Shown here piece by piece: positions 1 to 10,234 of a stretch of 64,000 nt of DNA. The notes below the pieces were generated by a model, which worked only from the letters and a program-made list of their open reading frames with translations, made no database searches and had not been told where the DNA came from. This DNA comes from Corinectria fuckeliana (taxonomy: Eukaryota > Ascomycota > Sordariomycetes > Hypocreales > Nectriaceae), in the NCBI GenBank assembly GCA_019137255.1, contig WPDH01000006.1, forward strand, positions 372,001 through 436,000, written 5' to 3'. The number at the start of each line of letters is the position of its first letter. Position 1 is the stretch's first letter. Both the position numbers and the translations under genes were made by a program.

Positions 1-237
1 TGGGCGTTTGGCCATTGTTGTCGACGGTCACAACAGCTGCTCGTTTATCGATTGGCACCATTCTCGCCGCATAGATGGCAGACCATAAAGAACAATGACC
101 CGAGACTCACTTTCAACAGCGGCAGAATCTACTCCTCCTCACCCACAATAGACACTCAAGGCCAGGATAAGCCTTGGGGATTTCAGGGATCAAACTGATT
201 ATTGATTAAAGTAAGTGATTACTCGATTCTATTCGCT

Positions 238-2570
238 TCATTTGGACCTCGCCATATGATAACCCGCCCGTCTCCCCCCATTTGGTAACGGCGGGATGTA
301 GGGCATTGGGAGCCGTTTTGTCGTGCGTGGCTCCGCGTTCAACGCTCTCCACATCTCCCATATCGTCGCCCTTCTCGCCGGCAGCATGCTGTATTGCAAG
401 CTATACAGGTTCTTTCGATTGATAGGTGGTACAAACTTGCCAGTCAATAAGCAGAAAAGCACCCTCGGTGACAGGTAGTGTTTTCGGATGCGGTTGGCCA
501 TTTGGAAATACTGGTGGAACATGGCTCGAAAGGTCAACGGAATCGACTGAAGATAGTCAAGTCAGTATGGGAGGTGCGCGGTTCGAACACTGGGATAACC
601 GACCTTGAGATAAATGACCGATGTCGGCGGTGGATTAGAAGTATTAGGGCTACTCTGTCTATGATCGTGGGTATCTCGGAGCTCGAACCGGATGCCACCT
701 GTTGCCGTTAGTCTAATGGCCCGTCGAAACCCGAACTGTGTTGACTTACCGGGCAGTCTTCGCGGGTCTTTGATCCGCAGCATGAGCGCAAACAACGGGA
801 AATGGTTCAAGCAAGACAAAAGGGTATCAAATCCGGCCTTCAATGAGATGATGACCATTCTCGCAACGGCGAAGTTGAGGTAAAAGACCGCAACAGTTGG
901 GAGGAGAAAGAAGAGGAGTGTGAACAAGATGGTGCCAACCAGGAGCTGATCTAGGTCGTAGTCGCACGAGTCGATTCGGTTGCGGAGGACGTTGTGCTTT
1001 TTCCCGCGGAAGAGATGGAACAGGGATTGCAGGATTGTGAGCTGCCAATGATAGATGCGTCCCGATGCCAGGTAGAACGAATAGATGTGCATCGTCAGTG
1101 CTGACAGCATATCTGAGAACATGGCGATGGGCATGCTTGCCCCTGCAAAGGACGAGAAGCCGATGAACCACACCATTTGCGGTAGGGCTGGGGTCAGAGT
1201 TTCGATACAGCCTAGTGGCACTGTTAGATAATTCACCGTTTCCAGCGTGATTCAAACTTACTTGACCAGTAATCAATGACCCAGAGGAAAAGGTCGCCCA
1301 GAAAAGCGGCCAGCTCGCCATTGAGCTTCAGGCCAGCCGGCCAGCCCATCAGCCATGAAATGCTCCTCTGCAGCGCCTCAACGGTGTAAGTGCGCAGCAG
1401 ATCGCTAATCTGCTCCGCTGCCCAGTCTGCGTTTTCGATGATGTACGAGCCAAGCGCGATGCCGATAATGACGTCGTTGGCAACGAGCCACAGACTGTTG
1501 TAGAACCGGATATAGTCAGGGTGGCTTGTTGTGACACTAGCCCAGTTGCTCTTGCGTTGCCGCAACGTCAGGTACTGCATGGGCCAGTAACAGAATTGCT
1601 GTAGGCGGATTTCGATTTGTTGTGCGGTCGCTGATATGTCCTTCAGAGCCGCGTAGCCAGGTTTCAGTCGCAACTCGAGGAAGAAAAGCAGCATCTCGGC
1701 CATCATGCGGTGTCCCATAAGCAATAGAATGAATGCCTTGCGCAGAATCGGGAAGATGTACACTGTAAACCATGTCCACAGCTGGAAGCGGACATAGTTT
1801 CTCATAGTCGTAGCGGATTCGACAACTCTCTCCGACACACTGAGACTCCGTCGGGGTCTAGTCCCAATCCTCCCTACATTCTTCTGCAGCGTCTGCTCCA
1901 ACTCCCATGACCAATTGACTTGGTTGACGATTTTCGGTAGTGCTTTGTCGCGGGCAGACGGTATTCGCTTGAAAATGGAATGTCGTTCTAGCTTCTCCAC
2001 GAGTTTCAGCCTTTCCTCCCTCACTTGTCTCTCATGGAACTCCTCCTCCACCTCCGGCGCTCTCTCACCGCCTTGTGAGGAACCGTCGTGCCCAAGAGCA
2101 AGAGCGATGGGGTTTAGAGAAATATATTGCATCCCCAGGGGCCGGGGCCGATCGTAGAGGATGAGCTGCACGCTGGCCGCCTTCGCGCACGTAATTCTCG
2201 GGGCTCGTAGGCTAGGGCTAATTGTTGCGCAGAACCAAGAGGGATCTGCGGCGCTCGGATCGGGTGGGTTGGAGAGGCCCAAAACATGCATCGAAGAGTG
2301 GCCGCACATTTCGTAGATTCTGTTAGGAGGGTGAGGCTCGCTCCGGAAGAAGGTCCCGGACCTGAGGTGGAACTCGGCATTGCGTGGCTAACAGAGTTTA
2401 GTATGAGATACGGCAGTAGGGAGTTCATGACTAACGTCGACATCTTCCAAGGTGGCCACGACGAAGACATCGAGAGTCGAGTTCCGCCACCCCACGACGA
2501 CTCCGGGACGAACAGACCTTCGAATGTCCGTCGGCCAGAACACTCTCATCAACCCATCATGCTCTATCAT
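238..2570 (-). CDS. GPI1: GPI-GlcNAc transferase subunit Gpi1 (PIG-Q family)
   Basis: Subunit of the ER complex that transfers GlcNAc to phosphatidylinositol, the first step of GPI-anchor synthesis. Five exons read on the minus strand: 2570-2436, 2387-1262, 1212-750, 698-604 and 546-238. The introns are 48, 49, 51 and 57 nt with good GT..AG ends, and each join keeps the frame and restores family sequence (for example DYWSS-CIETLTP and RLPG-GIRFELRD). The N-terminal block has GLMRVFWPTD and PGVVVGWRNS. Hydrophobic segments follow, then the hallmark WFIGFSSFAGASMPIA and a C-terminal block with LYSLQYSMLPARR, all typical of PIG-Q. The start at 2570 was chosen because an ATG lies just before the conserved MRVFW block; 2549 is an alternative. 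The length is about 708 residues. Family assignment is secure; the exact N-terminus is less so. Confidence 0.93.
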
Positions 2571-2688
2571 GACAAGCAGCGGTATCAATTATGGGAATTG
2601 CGCTCAGAATGAACCCCGCCGTCGCAGTTGCTCTCGCGCAGAGACGCTTATACCAGGTGTCCGTGGATGCTAGACCGATCAGCCTGTG

Positions 2689-3049
2689 TCACGCAGCCAC
2701 ACCAACAGCTCCAGCCAAGACATGTGATGAGCGTACCAAGTGTGTTTCTTTTCGGGAAATTAAAACGGTCGGGGCGAAGATAGCAAGGAATATAAGGGTT
2801 AGGCCAGCGAAGGCTTTTGCCGCGCGCGTCTAAGTGGAAGAGAAACAAAGCGTCAGTCCAAGTAGTTGTCGGGGTCGCAACCTACGTAGCCAGATGGCCT
2901 CGGCGACGGTGGGACCGCGGGCAACTCACAACAACTCCGTTTTCCCAGGCGAAGATGGCAAGTTCATAGAGGCGAGTAACGAGATCCCAGCGCGCAGTGA
3001 TGTAGCCAGCTACAAATATGGCGAGCGTGAGGACGGAGAAGGGGTGCAT
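2689..3049 (-). CDS. Small two-pass membrane protein, unknown function
   Basis: A two-exon gene of 86 codons (3049-2930, 2829-2689). The 100-nt intron has a GTGAGT donor, a CTGAC branch point and a CTTAG acceptor. The protein starts MHPFSVLTLAIFVAGYITAR, has a first hydrophobic helix, then an amphipathic WDLVTRLYELAIFAWENGVV segment, then a second hydrophobic helix around AFAGLTLIFLAIFAP, and a short basic/polar tail. Exon 1 has exactly 40 codons, and the splice joins an open frame to another open, hydrophobic frame, which is unlikely by chance. The 3' end is uncertain: a GTACGC..CACAG intron near 2746-2694 could replace the last residues. It lies 118 bp upstream of GPI1 on the same strand. 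I do not recognise the family. Confidence 0.6.
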
Positions 3050-3771
3050 AGAGCGCTACTCTCGTGACAGGACATGGACATGCCAAGCCGTCGGGAGGTG
3101 GGCTGTCGGCGGGACAGAGGAGGGACAAGGCCTTGGCCGCAGATCGGGGGGTATTGTGTTCGGAGGGCGAGAGAACAGGCTGGCTCGGCGGAGGAGAGTC
3201 GCGGCGGGGAGGGTACAGTCGGCCGTTGCGAGATCCGGAGTCGCTGTCGCAATCGGGGCAGAAGTCGGGGACGGAGTCGGAGCGAGGAACAAGTCAGTCG
3301 AGGGAAGCGATTGTTATTAGTCGAATGCCAATCGAAGTAGGATTCCTTTACCCCTGCATTCGAGCTGCTTGCGTGGATGGATGGATCATCGATCCAATCA
3401 CCAACCCGATGCTAGCTCCAGTCTTGACCCCGAAAAGTGGGCCATCGGTACTGTAATTGTCTGGCATCACGTGGGAGCTGCCAGCTCGCCACAATCGACG
3501 ACTTCGCCAGATGTCATCATGAGAATGAAAGCTACAAGAGGAATGGTTGTATACATCTTGTTCATACGCCGTTGAGAGGGAATGGTTCAGAGATCGAATG
3601 CATGGTCAATAAATAGTAGAAAAGAAGAAACCGCTTCTAATTCGTGAACCCCATGTGTCCAGCTACCTAGACATAAGTGCCCCAGATCCTGGGTTACCCA
3701 AGAACGCCGTACTCGCCCAAGGAAGGCCGGTATAAGGTCGCCATCTATTCTGGAGGGCTGTCAAAATGATG
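3050..3771. other. Intergenic, no gene seen
   Basis: Upstream region of the small membrane-protein gene and the 3' flank of MDM35. Short open frames here overlap one another in GC-rich sequence and show no family resemblance. No RNA gene or repeat was recognised. Confidence 0.5.
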
Positions 3772-4204
3772 TCACAGAGGGTGGAAAGAACGCGGCTTAC
3801 TCTTGTTGCCCATGTGTTTTACATCATTTTCCTTGTTGTCTTCGCGGGCATCCTCCAGCAGCTTGTCAATGCCGCGTTCCTTGAGAGCCGCCTACGCACA
3901 GCGATTAGTCGTTGCAGAGCCAAACAGGCCGGACGGGTTCTTACATGAAGGCATTTTTGATAGTCCTTGAACAAGGGAGCGCATTCTTGGTTGTCCTTTT
4001 CTTGCCCCCTGAGGTACTCTGGTTCATGTCAGTCTGAAGTGCGCAGACGCGATGAAGGTAGGAAGACCGCACTCTCGCTGTACCATTTCAAGAAACACGT
4101 ATCGTAGCGCCTAATTACGTTAGCTAGGCCTTTGCGCCATGAAAAGACTCGTCAGTAGCATACTCCTTGACCTCGTTGCATTCTGGGGCGAGAGAGGCTG
4201 ACAT
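3772..4204 (-). CDS. MDM35: Mitochondrial intermembrane-space chaperone Mdm35 (TRIAP1/UPF0203 family)
   Basis: Partner of the Ups1/Ups2 lipid-transfer proteins that move phosphatidic acid and phosphatidylserine across the mitochondrial intermembrane space. Four small exons (4204-4164, 4110-4073, 4018-3945, 3891-3772) separated by 53, 54 and 53-nt introns encode 90 residues. No exon is long enough for a simple ORF search to find the gene. It starts MSASLAPECNEVKERYDTCF, which holds the first CX9C, continues WYSEKYLRG, and has the second CX9C in ECAPLFKDYQKC, followed by ALKERGIDKLLEDARE. Spacing between the cysteine pairs and the motif order match the family throughout. The last residues (HMGNKSKPRSFHPL) are variable in the family. 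It is divergent from the DEK-C-like gene at 4721. Confidence 0.92.
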
Positions 4205-4720
4205 GATGTCGATGATGTAGTTGAAGCTATGAGAATTCTAGCGCGAGGCGTCTCCAAGAAAGAGAAGACGCCAAGGCCACGCCGCTCCACTACCTAAATC
4301 TGACAACTGAAGTGCGCCGTGTGTACCTAGGGCTAACCGCGCTCGACAGTATAAAAAAATGACAGGTCTAAGGAACAGATTGATGCAATGGTAGGCCTAA
4401 AATGTCCTTTGTCCGACCAGCCACAGACTCGACTTGGGTTCGGGGAAATGTAAATCGTCCCATTTCATTGGCTGTGCTAAATGCATGTTTGATTGGCTAA
4501 AGCTCCTCCCCCGCTATGTGCAGGGACCTGTGCAAGCCACCTAGGCCTAGGTAGCTTTCCCATCTCAGTCAAGTCGCGTCTACACGCGACATCCACCAAG
4601 CAAACGTCCTTCGTCGCATTATCAATCTTCCCGATCGCCAATTCTGCATGGGCGATCTCTTTTCCAAGTTTATTACACGTCACGTCTAATTTCTCGACTT
4701 CTCGTCTGTTTGAACCAGGC
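4205..4720. promoter_or_regulatory. Bidirectional promoter region between MDM35 and the DEK-C-like gene
   Basis: 516 bp between two divergent start codons. Two inverted CCAAT boxes (ATTGG at 4467-4471 and 4492-4496, 25 bp apart) fit binding by a CCAAT-binding (HAP/CBC) complex. A near-palindrome of CCTAGG units lies at 4539-4554. Function is inferred from position and motif only. Confidence 0.5.
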
Positions 4721-6215
4721 ATGGCGCCGTCTTCCAAGAAGCTGGAGGAAGCGCTGCTTGATGGCACATACGAAGTGTACAGCACCGCACCCGACGACAC
4801 CACGGTGAACAAAGTTCGAAGCCATGTCGAAGAGAAACTCGGCCTAGAGGATGGCTTTTTCTCCGCCGGAAATTGGAAGTCAAAGAGCAAAGCCCTCATC
4901 AAGGAGCGCGTGGTATGTTTCGACTGGCATCAATTTGTGTCCCTTTTCACTGATTCCTTTCCAGGACCAGCTGCTAGACGGATGGGTCCCGGAAGCTAAG
5001 GAAGGGTCGGTTTCCAACGCAGGCACTAAGCGCCGCTCCTCTGAAACCGCATCTTCCAAGCCCAAGCGTCAGAAGCGTGCCCCAAAGCTGAAGAAGCCGG
5101 TCAAGAAGGTGGAATCGGACCTGAGTGAACTTAGTGAGTTGAGTGAAATGAGTGAGGTAGGCGAGGAGGAGAAACCTCAGCCCAAGAAAAACAAAAAGGC
5201 GACAAAGGGTCGTAAGTCAAAGACGGCGGGCTCTAGTGACGAGGATGACTTGGTTCAGTCTAATATTGCGTCTCCCGATCCCAAGCCTAGGGCTAAGAAG
5301 GCCACAAAGGGTCGTAAGTCAAAGACGGCGGACTCTGGTGAGGAGGACAACCTGGTCCAGTCTGATAACCCAACTCCCGACCCCAAACCCGAGAGCAAGA
5401 TCGAGGACAGTTCGGAAGAAGACAAGGTCAAAGATGAAGACGCCGCTGCAGACGATCCAACTCCTGTCAGAGAGCCAGAGGCATCTGCTGAGACGCAGAT
5501 GCCAACGATTGAACTCGGTGAGGAAATCAAAGACGACGTGACGGTTTCCACCAAGAAGGAGGGTTCTCCGACAGTGGTTGTTGAGGAAGACGAATACTCC
5601 GACGTTATCGACGAGCCTGCCAAGCCCAAGCGGAAGAAGAAGGAGAAGGGAAAGAAAGATTCTTCGACCAAAGCAGCTAAACCATCCAAACCATCCAAAC
5701 CATCCAAGTCTACCAGCAAGAAGGTCTCAGTACCCGACGACCCCCAAGAGGCTGAGATCAAGAGACTTCAGTCCCACCTTATCAAGTGCGGCATCCGGAA
5801 ACTCTGGCACAACGAACTGAAGCAGTACGGGGACGACTCAAGAGCCAAGACTCGCCACCTTAAGAAGATGCTGTCTGATGCTGGTATGGATGGACGCTTC
5901 TCGGAGGCCAAAGCGCGCGAGATCAAGGAGACTAGGGAATTAATGGCCGAGGCCGAGGCTGCGCAGGAGATGAACCGTCTGTGGGGAATGGGCGGGCGTG
6001 GCCGTCGGAGCAAGGGCAAAGCTACGAAGGAAGAGGAGAGTGAGGCTAGTGAAGGCGAGGCTAAGGGTGACGGCGATGGCGGTGGTGGTGGAGACGTTGT
6101 CGACGGTGGAGATGACAATGATGACGATGAGGTAGAGCCCGTCACGTATGCGGCAAGGCGAAGGAGGGCGCAAGCCGAACTGGCGTTTTTGGGAGATGAT
6201 AGCGACTCGGAGTAA
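4721..6215 (+). CDS. Acidic nuclear protein with DEK C-terminal-like N-terminus
   Basis: Two exons (4721-4912, 4965-6215; 52-nt intron with GTATGT donor and TTTCCAG acceptor) encode 480 residues. The first ~75 residues (KLEEALLDGTYEV ... VRSHVEEKLGLEDGFF ... KALIKERV/DQLLDGWV) look like the DEK_C fold found in chromatin-associated proteins. The middle is a disordered Lys/Glu/Ser-rich stretch with many short NLS-like basic runs, acidic SSDEDD-type CK2 sites, a 34-residue tandem duplication and a KPSKPSKPSK run. A conserved helical block (LQSHLIKCGIRKLWHNEL ... RHLKKMLSDAGMDGRFS) lies near residues 345-400, then a Gly/Asp-rich tail. Probably a chromatin or transcription factor; the precise role is unknown. 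Confidence 0.85.
5196..5390 (+). repeat. Tandem 102-bp duplication inside the DEK-C-like gene
   Basis: Two near-identical copies (about 5196-5288 and 5298-5390, period 102 bp = 34 codons). Each encodes K-A-T-K-G-R-K-S-K-T-A followed by an acidic S-x-x-(D/E)-E-D segment, L-V-Q-S and D-P-K-P. The copies differ by scattered substitutions and no frame change. Confidence 0.9.
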
Positions 6216-6410
6216 TTTTGGCTCTCATGCGGACCTTAGGTTGTTTACTGGCCCGGCGTGGTGCCATGTGTCAGGTTCAGGGCTTAACTAAAAGTGTAAG
6301 ATTTATCACGGTGGCTCTTTTACAGTACTACTCCTGACGAACATGACGGCCTGACTTGGGCTATTGATTCGAGATCTTAGAGTAGCTACGTGTGGATACA
6401 TGCCTATTAT

Positions 6411-7436
6411 TTAGTCCGCCCACGCCTTGTACACGAACCTCGAACCGTACGACTCGCCTTTCTTCACCACTACCATGTTCTTCCACTCCGGCACGTTGCA
6501 GGCATTTACATAGCGGCCAGGTTCGCAACAGAAGCCGCTCCGAGCGCCACGGGCAGGCTGGCCCTCGACGGCGGGCACGTCGATGAACCCACCCGTGTAG
6601 AACTGGAAGGCGGGTTCGGTGCTGAGGACCTCCAGGTGGATGCCCGTCTTGGGATGGTGTGCCGCGATGTTGAGCTTGAGAGGTTCGTTGCGGGTGTCGA
6701 TGGGGACCGAGGCCGGGTCGGTGTTGACGACGAAGCAGTTGTCGACGTCGGGCTCCTGCGGGCCGAGCGTGAAGGGCACGTTGGCCTCGATGCCGGCGTA
6801 GGGCTCCACGCCGCCGACGGGAATGCTGCCGTCGTCGAAGGGGAGGTTCTGGTTGGTGGCCAGGGTCACCGAGGTGCCGGCGATGGTGGGCTCGCCGCCC
6901 AGGTTGAAGTAGGAGTGGTTGGTCAGGTTGATGACGGTCTCGTCGGCGCCGCCCACCAGCTTGGCCTCGTACTCGATGGCGAGCACGGTGGCCTCCTTGC
7001 CGTCGACCCGCTGCGTGCCGGTCGTGTAGACGATGGTGGCCTCGACGGTGCCGGGGTATCCCTCGTCGCCGTCCTCGCTGACGAGCTTGAAGGCAACGCT
7101 CTCGCCGCCGTCGAGGCCGTCGAGGCCGGGGACCTCGCGGACGCCGACCGGGGTGGGGCCGTCCCAGACCCGCTTGCCCCAGCCGACGGTGCCGCCGTGG
7201 AGATGGTTGGGGGCGTTGTTGACGACGAGGGGGTAGGCCTTGCCGCCGTTGAGGCTGTCGATCCGGGCGTTCTTGATGCGGTTGGCCCAGCGGCCGATGG
7301 TCTCGCCGAAGAAGGGCGCGTTGTGCTTGACGTAGTCGTCGGCGGTGGGGAAGCCCTGGACGATGTTGGTGCCGTTGACGACGAAGGACTGGATGATTGC
7401 GCCGAGGGGCAGGAAGGAGATGGAGGAGTCGGCCAT
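6411..7436 (-). CDS. Aldose 1-epimerase (galactose mutarotase)
   Basis: A single-exon gene of 341 residues, interconverting alpha and beta anomers of galactose or glucose and feeding the Leloir pathway. Family signatures in order: GAIIQSFVVNG near the start, APFFGETIGRWANRIKNA, the His-containing NNAPNHLHGGTVGWGKRVWD (substrate-binding His), VINLTNHSYFNLGG (second conserved His), PVGGVEPYAG, VDNCFVVN, and EPAFQFYTGGF near the end. The C-terminal GYVNAC-type block (PGRYVNACNVPEW) and YGSRFVYK complete the fold. The ATG at 7436 was preferred to one 16 codons upstream because it begins right before the first conserved strand. A long open frame on the opposite strand is a GC-rich shadow. Confidence 0.92.
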   Translation of the reverse strand: MADSSISFLPLGAIIQSFVVNGTNIVQGFPTADDYVKHNAPFFGETIGRWANRIKNARIDSLNGGKAYPLVVNNAPNHLHGGTVGWGKRVWDGPTPVGVREVPGLDGLDGGESVAFKLVSEDGDEGYPGTVEATIVYTTGTQRVDGKEATVLAIEYEAKLVGGADETVINLTNHSYFNLGGEPTIAGTSVTLATNQNLPFDDGSIPVGGVEPYAGIEANVPFTLGPQEPDVDNCFVVNTDPASVPIDTRNEPLKLNIAAHHPKTGIHLEVLSTEPAFQFYTGGFIDVPAVEGQPARGARSGFCCEPGRYVNACNVPEWKNMVVVKKGESYGSRFVYKAWAD

Positions 7437-8278
7437 GATGAGGTGTGAGTGAGTGATGGAGATGTGGGGGCTTGGTGTTAACATCCAAGGTCACAAACAG
7501 TCTGGACAGTTGACGGAAGAAAGTACAGCACAACACACCAGTTATTATCCCGATGGTCGGAGACGTGGAGATGTTTTACCCACCGTGACGGAGCTCTTGG
7601 ATCCATCACGGGCGACTTCAGGCTAATTCGGGTGGGAAAATCTGTCGACGTCCCGGATGGTCACCTTGTCGAATTCCACAGAATTTCCACATCGCATGAG
7701 ACATGGCTGCGGGGTTGTGTTGCGGTTTGGCGGGGCTCCTCTCATGATGGGTGAGTGGTGCGGTTGTAGTTCGTCCGAGCGATTTCATGGGAGCGAAAAT
7801 GGGCCGTCTTTGACGGGCGGCGTGGGTCGAGTGACCGTACCTACTTCGAGCATTATCTAGCAGACACTAGTGAGAAACTACGAAGAAGCGTTACCTTAAG
7901 CATGGAGGGAAGAGAATCGAGTTGGAAACGGATCCCAATGGGGAATCTCGCCCATCACAAGCTCCGCCTCCACCTACCGGCAAAATGCCTCTATTATGCT
8001 AACATCAACGAGGGCGTAATGAAGGGTTAACACCAACACTAAGTTGGTTCTTTGTCTCTACTTGCTCCCGAGGACTTCTGCCCTGAGCATATATTAAGCT
8101 AAAATGACAGGTATTCCAAGTCGCAACTTGGAACATAAGATCTTACATGAAGGGACGTAGATGCGCAGGTAAATAGGTCCAAGTAGTCAATTCTATGCAA
8201 CAACAAAGTGGTATCTCAAAACTATCCGAAAATTCCCAGGGGCTACAGTCTTCGCTTCCTTCAATGCTCGTCAACAAA
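7437..8278. other. Intergenic, no gene seen
   Basis: 842 bp between the start of the epimerase gene and the 3' end of the reductase gene, both on the minus strand. It should carry the epimerase promoter and the reductase 3' UTR and terminator. No coding pattern, RNA gene or repeat was recognised. Confidence 0.5.
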
Positions 8279-10234
8279 TCACCACTCCAGGCGGTCATCG
8301 GAGACGAGTTTGACATCGAATCGCTCCTCGCCCTTCCACACCTTGCTCGCTGAATTGCATCCCGCAACAATAGTCCGCAGGTCACTGACCATACTGCCAG
8401 GCCCACTAGCAAACACCGTCGTCGGGCCGCGGATCGTGCCGGCCACAAACCCGTTAACCAGCTTGGCCAAGTTCGGGTGTCTGTCCTCGTCCGCCTCCCC
8501 GTGGCCGATCTTGGCCACCGGAACGTCCGTGCCGCATTCGCACCCGGCCTCCGAGTCCGATGACGAAGAGCCGATCTGTTTCGCTTCCGCACTGATCTGG
8601 TTTTTCTCGAGCTCCGCGGGGGTGCTGGGCGCACTGCCTGCATCCCGCGTGGCGTAGATGCGAATCTTCAGGTTCAGGGCCTTCTGGGCCATGCGCAAAA
8701 GGTCCATCTCTTCCTGGACCCATTCGGCGTTGTCGGCGTGGCGGATAGCCCAGATGAGCTCCATCTTACGATCTCGAGAGACGGGCGATCGGGCAAGCTT
8801 TATCAGAACGGGGAGCACATAGGTGATGCCGGTGCCGCCAGCCACGCAGATGATGTTGGTGTCTAGGCCGATGTTGTCCATGATGCTCTCGCCGTAAGCA
8901 CCGGTGAGAATAACAGAGGTGGCAGTGTCTCCCCCAGAGGTCTTGGCTTTGTTCGCCGCCAGCTCAGTCATCTTCTTCGTCTCGCCCGTCTTTGCTCGCA
9001 GAATGTACGAGTGCTTCACCACGCCCTTTTCCACAATCGGCACATTCAAGGGGGTAAATGGGTGGGATTGCCAGATACTGCTTTCAGTAAAGCATAGATA
9101 ATAGTGTTGGCCGATTGTCCAGGGGTCTTGGCTGTTTTCGAGGTCGAGACGGATGACGTCGCCGTGCTCCGGGTCGGGGAACCGAGTTATAATAGCTTGT
9201 GCTGCTCGGAAGCCCATGTTACCGGATGGGAGGTGGTGATAGTGGAGATAGGCTGTTCTGAGGAAGCGGAAGCCACGGTCGACGAACCAGAATAGCAGCG
9301 AGGGCAAAAGGAAACACTTCAGCTGCTTCCAGTGACCCCAGCAAGCGCCAATGTAGACCATGGCCAGGACGTAATGGGCCTTGCGAAAGAATTCGTAGCC
9401 AGTCTTTCGGATAGCCCAGGGCGTGCTGAGAATAACAAGGATTGTTAAAAGGAGCATGGCCACGATACCCCAGACCATGTAAGTCTGTTTAATCCACTCG
9501 ACTGCAACGGTCGGTTGTGGCTGATATAGTCGAATCTCAACCACGCACCAGGAGATGGTGTGAAGACTGCTCTGGGCGAAGATGACATATCCTAGCCATC
9601 GGTGAAGGAAATTGAAGCTCTGGTACGGGACGCCGGTAATGAGGGAGAGTATGGACTCGCGACTGGCAAGCATGATGGACAAGGGCGTCAGGGCATACGC
9701 AAGCACCCCAATCCGGTCAGACCAAGGGCCGAGGGTAGAGCGAGTGTTATAGACGCCGGGCATGGCCTTGACGGGCGTGATCCACTTCCGGTATGTAAGT
9801 CCAACAAAGCTCCAGATGGTCAAGTAGCCCACCAGCGCGACGAGGACGGCGACCTGGAAACGAGTGGTGCGCCCGAAGATGGCGCGGACGGAGTCGGGGA
9901 GGAGATACTGGCGAGACGCGGCGCCGATGGTGCGGCGGACCTTGGTCAGGCCGGCCTTGGGGCTGAGCGCCGGGGTGATGGGGGGAGACGACGGCCGGCC
10001 GACGTGCCGGGAGATGGCCCAGAGGAAGAAGACGGCGAGGATGGTAGCCCAGAGGATACCCGCGTAGAGCATGCCGAGGTCGTGGGCGTAGTAGACGAGG
10101 TCGAGGTACTCGCACGAGCCCTTGTCGTTGGTGCAGGGCAGAGCTCGGTCTGCGTAGCCCCAGTGCGGCTCGAGCGTGGTGGCCTCGCTCATGTTCTGGA
10201 TGTGGCGAGCATCCAGGTGGTGAAGGGACGCCAT
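8279..10234 (-). CDS. Ferric/cupric reductase transmembrane protein (FRE/NOX fold)
   Basis: A 651-residue plasma-membrane metalloreductase that passes electrons from NADPH via FAD and two hemes to extracellular Fe(III) or Cu(II). N-terminal helices flank a cytosolic loop. The heme-liganding pairs are visible as FLHRWLGYVIFAQSSLHTIS and KAHYVLAMVYIGACWGHW (paired His about 13 residues apart). The FAD motif is SHPFTPLNVP. The NADPH site is IICVAGGTGITYVLPVL, and the C-terminal ASGPGSMVSDLR closes the domain. A Ser/Glu-rich insertion with a possible CxC (GCECGTDV) sits between the nucleotide strands. Single exon. The first ATG (10234) is used; 10192 is an alternative. It is head-to-head with a copper transporter, which suggests a shared role in metal uptake. 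Confidence 0.93.
   Translation of the reverse strand: MASLHHLDARHIQNMSEATTLEPHWGYADRALPCTNDKGSCEYLDLVYYAHDLGMLYAGILWATILAVFFLWAISRHVGRPSSPPITPALSPKAGLTKVRRTIGAASRQYLLPDSVRAIFGRTTRFQVAVLVALVGYLTIWSFVGLTYRKWITPVKAMPGVYNTRSTLGPWSDRIGVLAYALTPLSIMLASRESILSLITGVPYQSFNFLHRWLGYVIFAQSSLHTISWCVVEIRLYQPQPTVAVEWIKQTYMVWGIVAMLLLTILVILSTPWAIRKTGYEFFRKAHYVLAMVYIGACWGHWKQLKCFLLPSLLFWFVDRGFRFLRTAYLHYHHLPSGNMGFRAAQAIITRFPDPEHGDVIRLDLENSQDPWTIGQHYYLCFTESSIWQSHPFTPLNVPIVEKGVVKHSYILRAKTGETKKMTELAANKAKTSGGDTATSVILTGAYGESIMDNIGLDTNIICVAGGTGITYVLPVLIKLARSPVSRDRKMELIWAIRHADNAEWVQEEMDLLRMAQKALNLKIRIYATRDAGSAPSTPAELEKNQISAEAKQIGSSSSDSEAGCECGTDVPVAKIGHGEADEDRHPNLAKLVNGFVAGTIRGPTTVFASGPGSMVSDLRTIVAGCNSASKVWKGEERFDVKLVSDDRLEW

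Noticed and set aside
547..603. tRNA-like B box (GGTTCGAAC near 581)
   Set aside because: It lies within the last GPI1 intron, and no A box, acceptor stem or anticodon arm can be drawn around it.
6390..7448. 352-codon plus-strand frame opposite the aldose 1-epimerase
   Set aside because: The minus strand encodes a clear full-length epimerase; the other frame is Val/Asp/Gly-rich shadow sequence caused by GC-rich codons.
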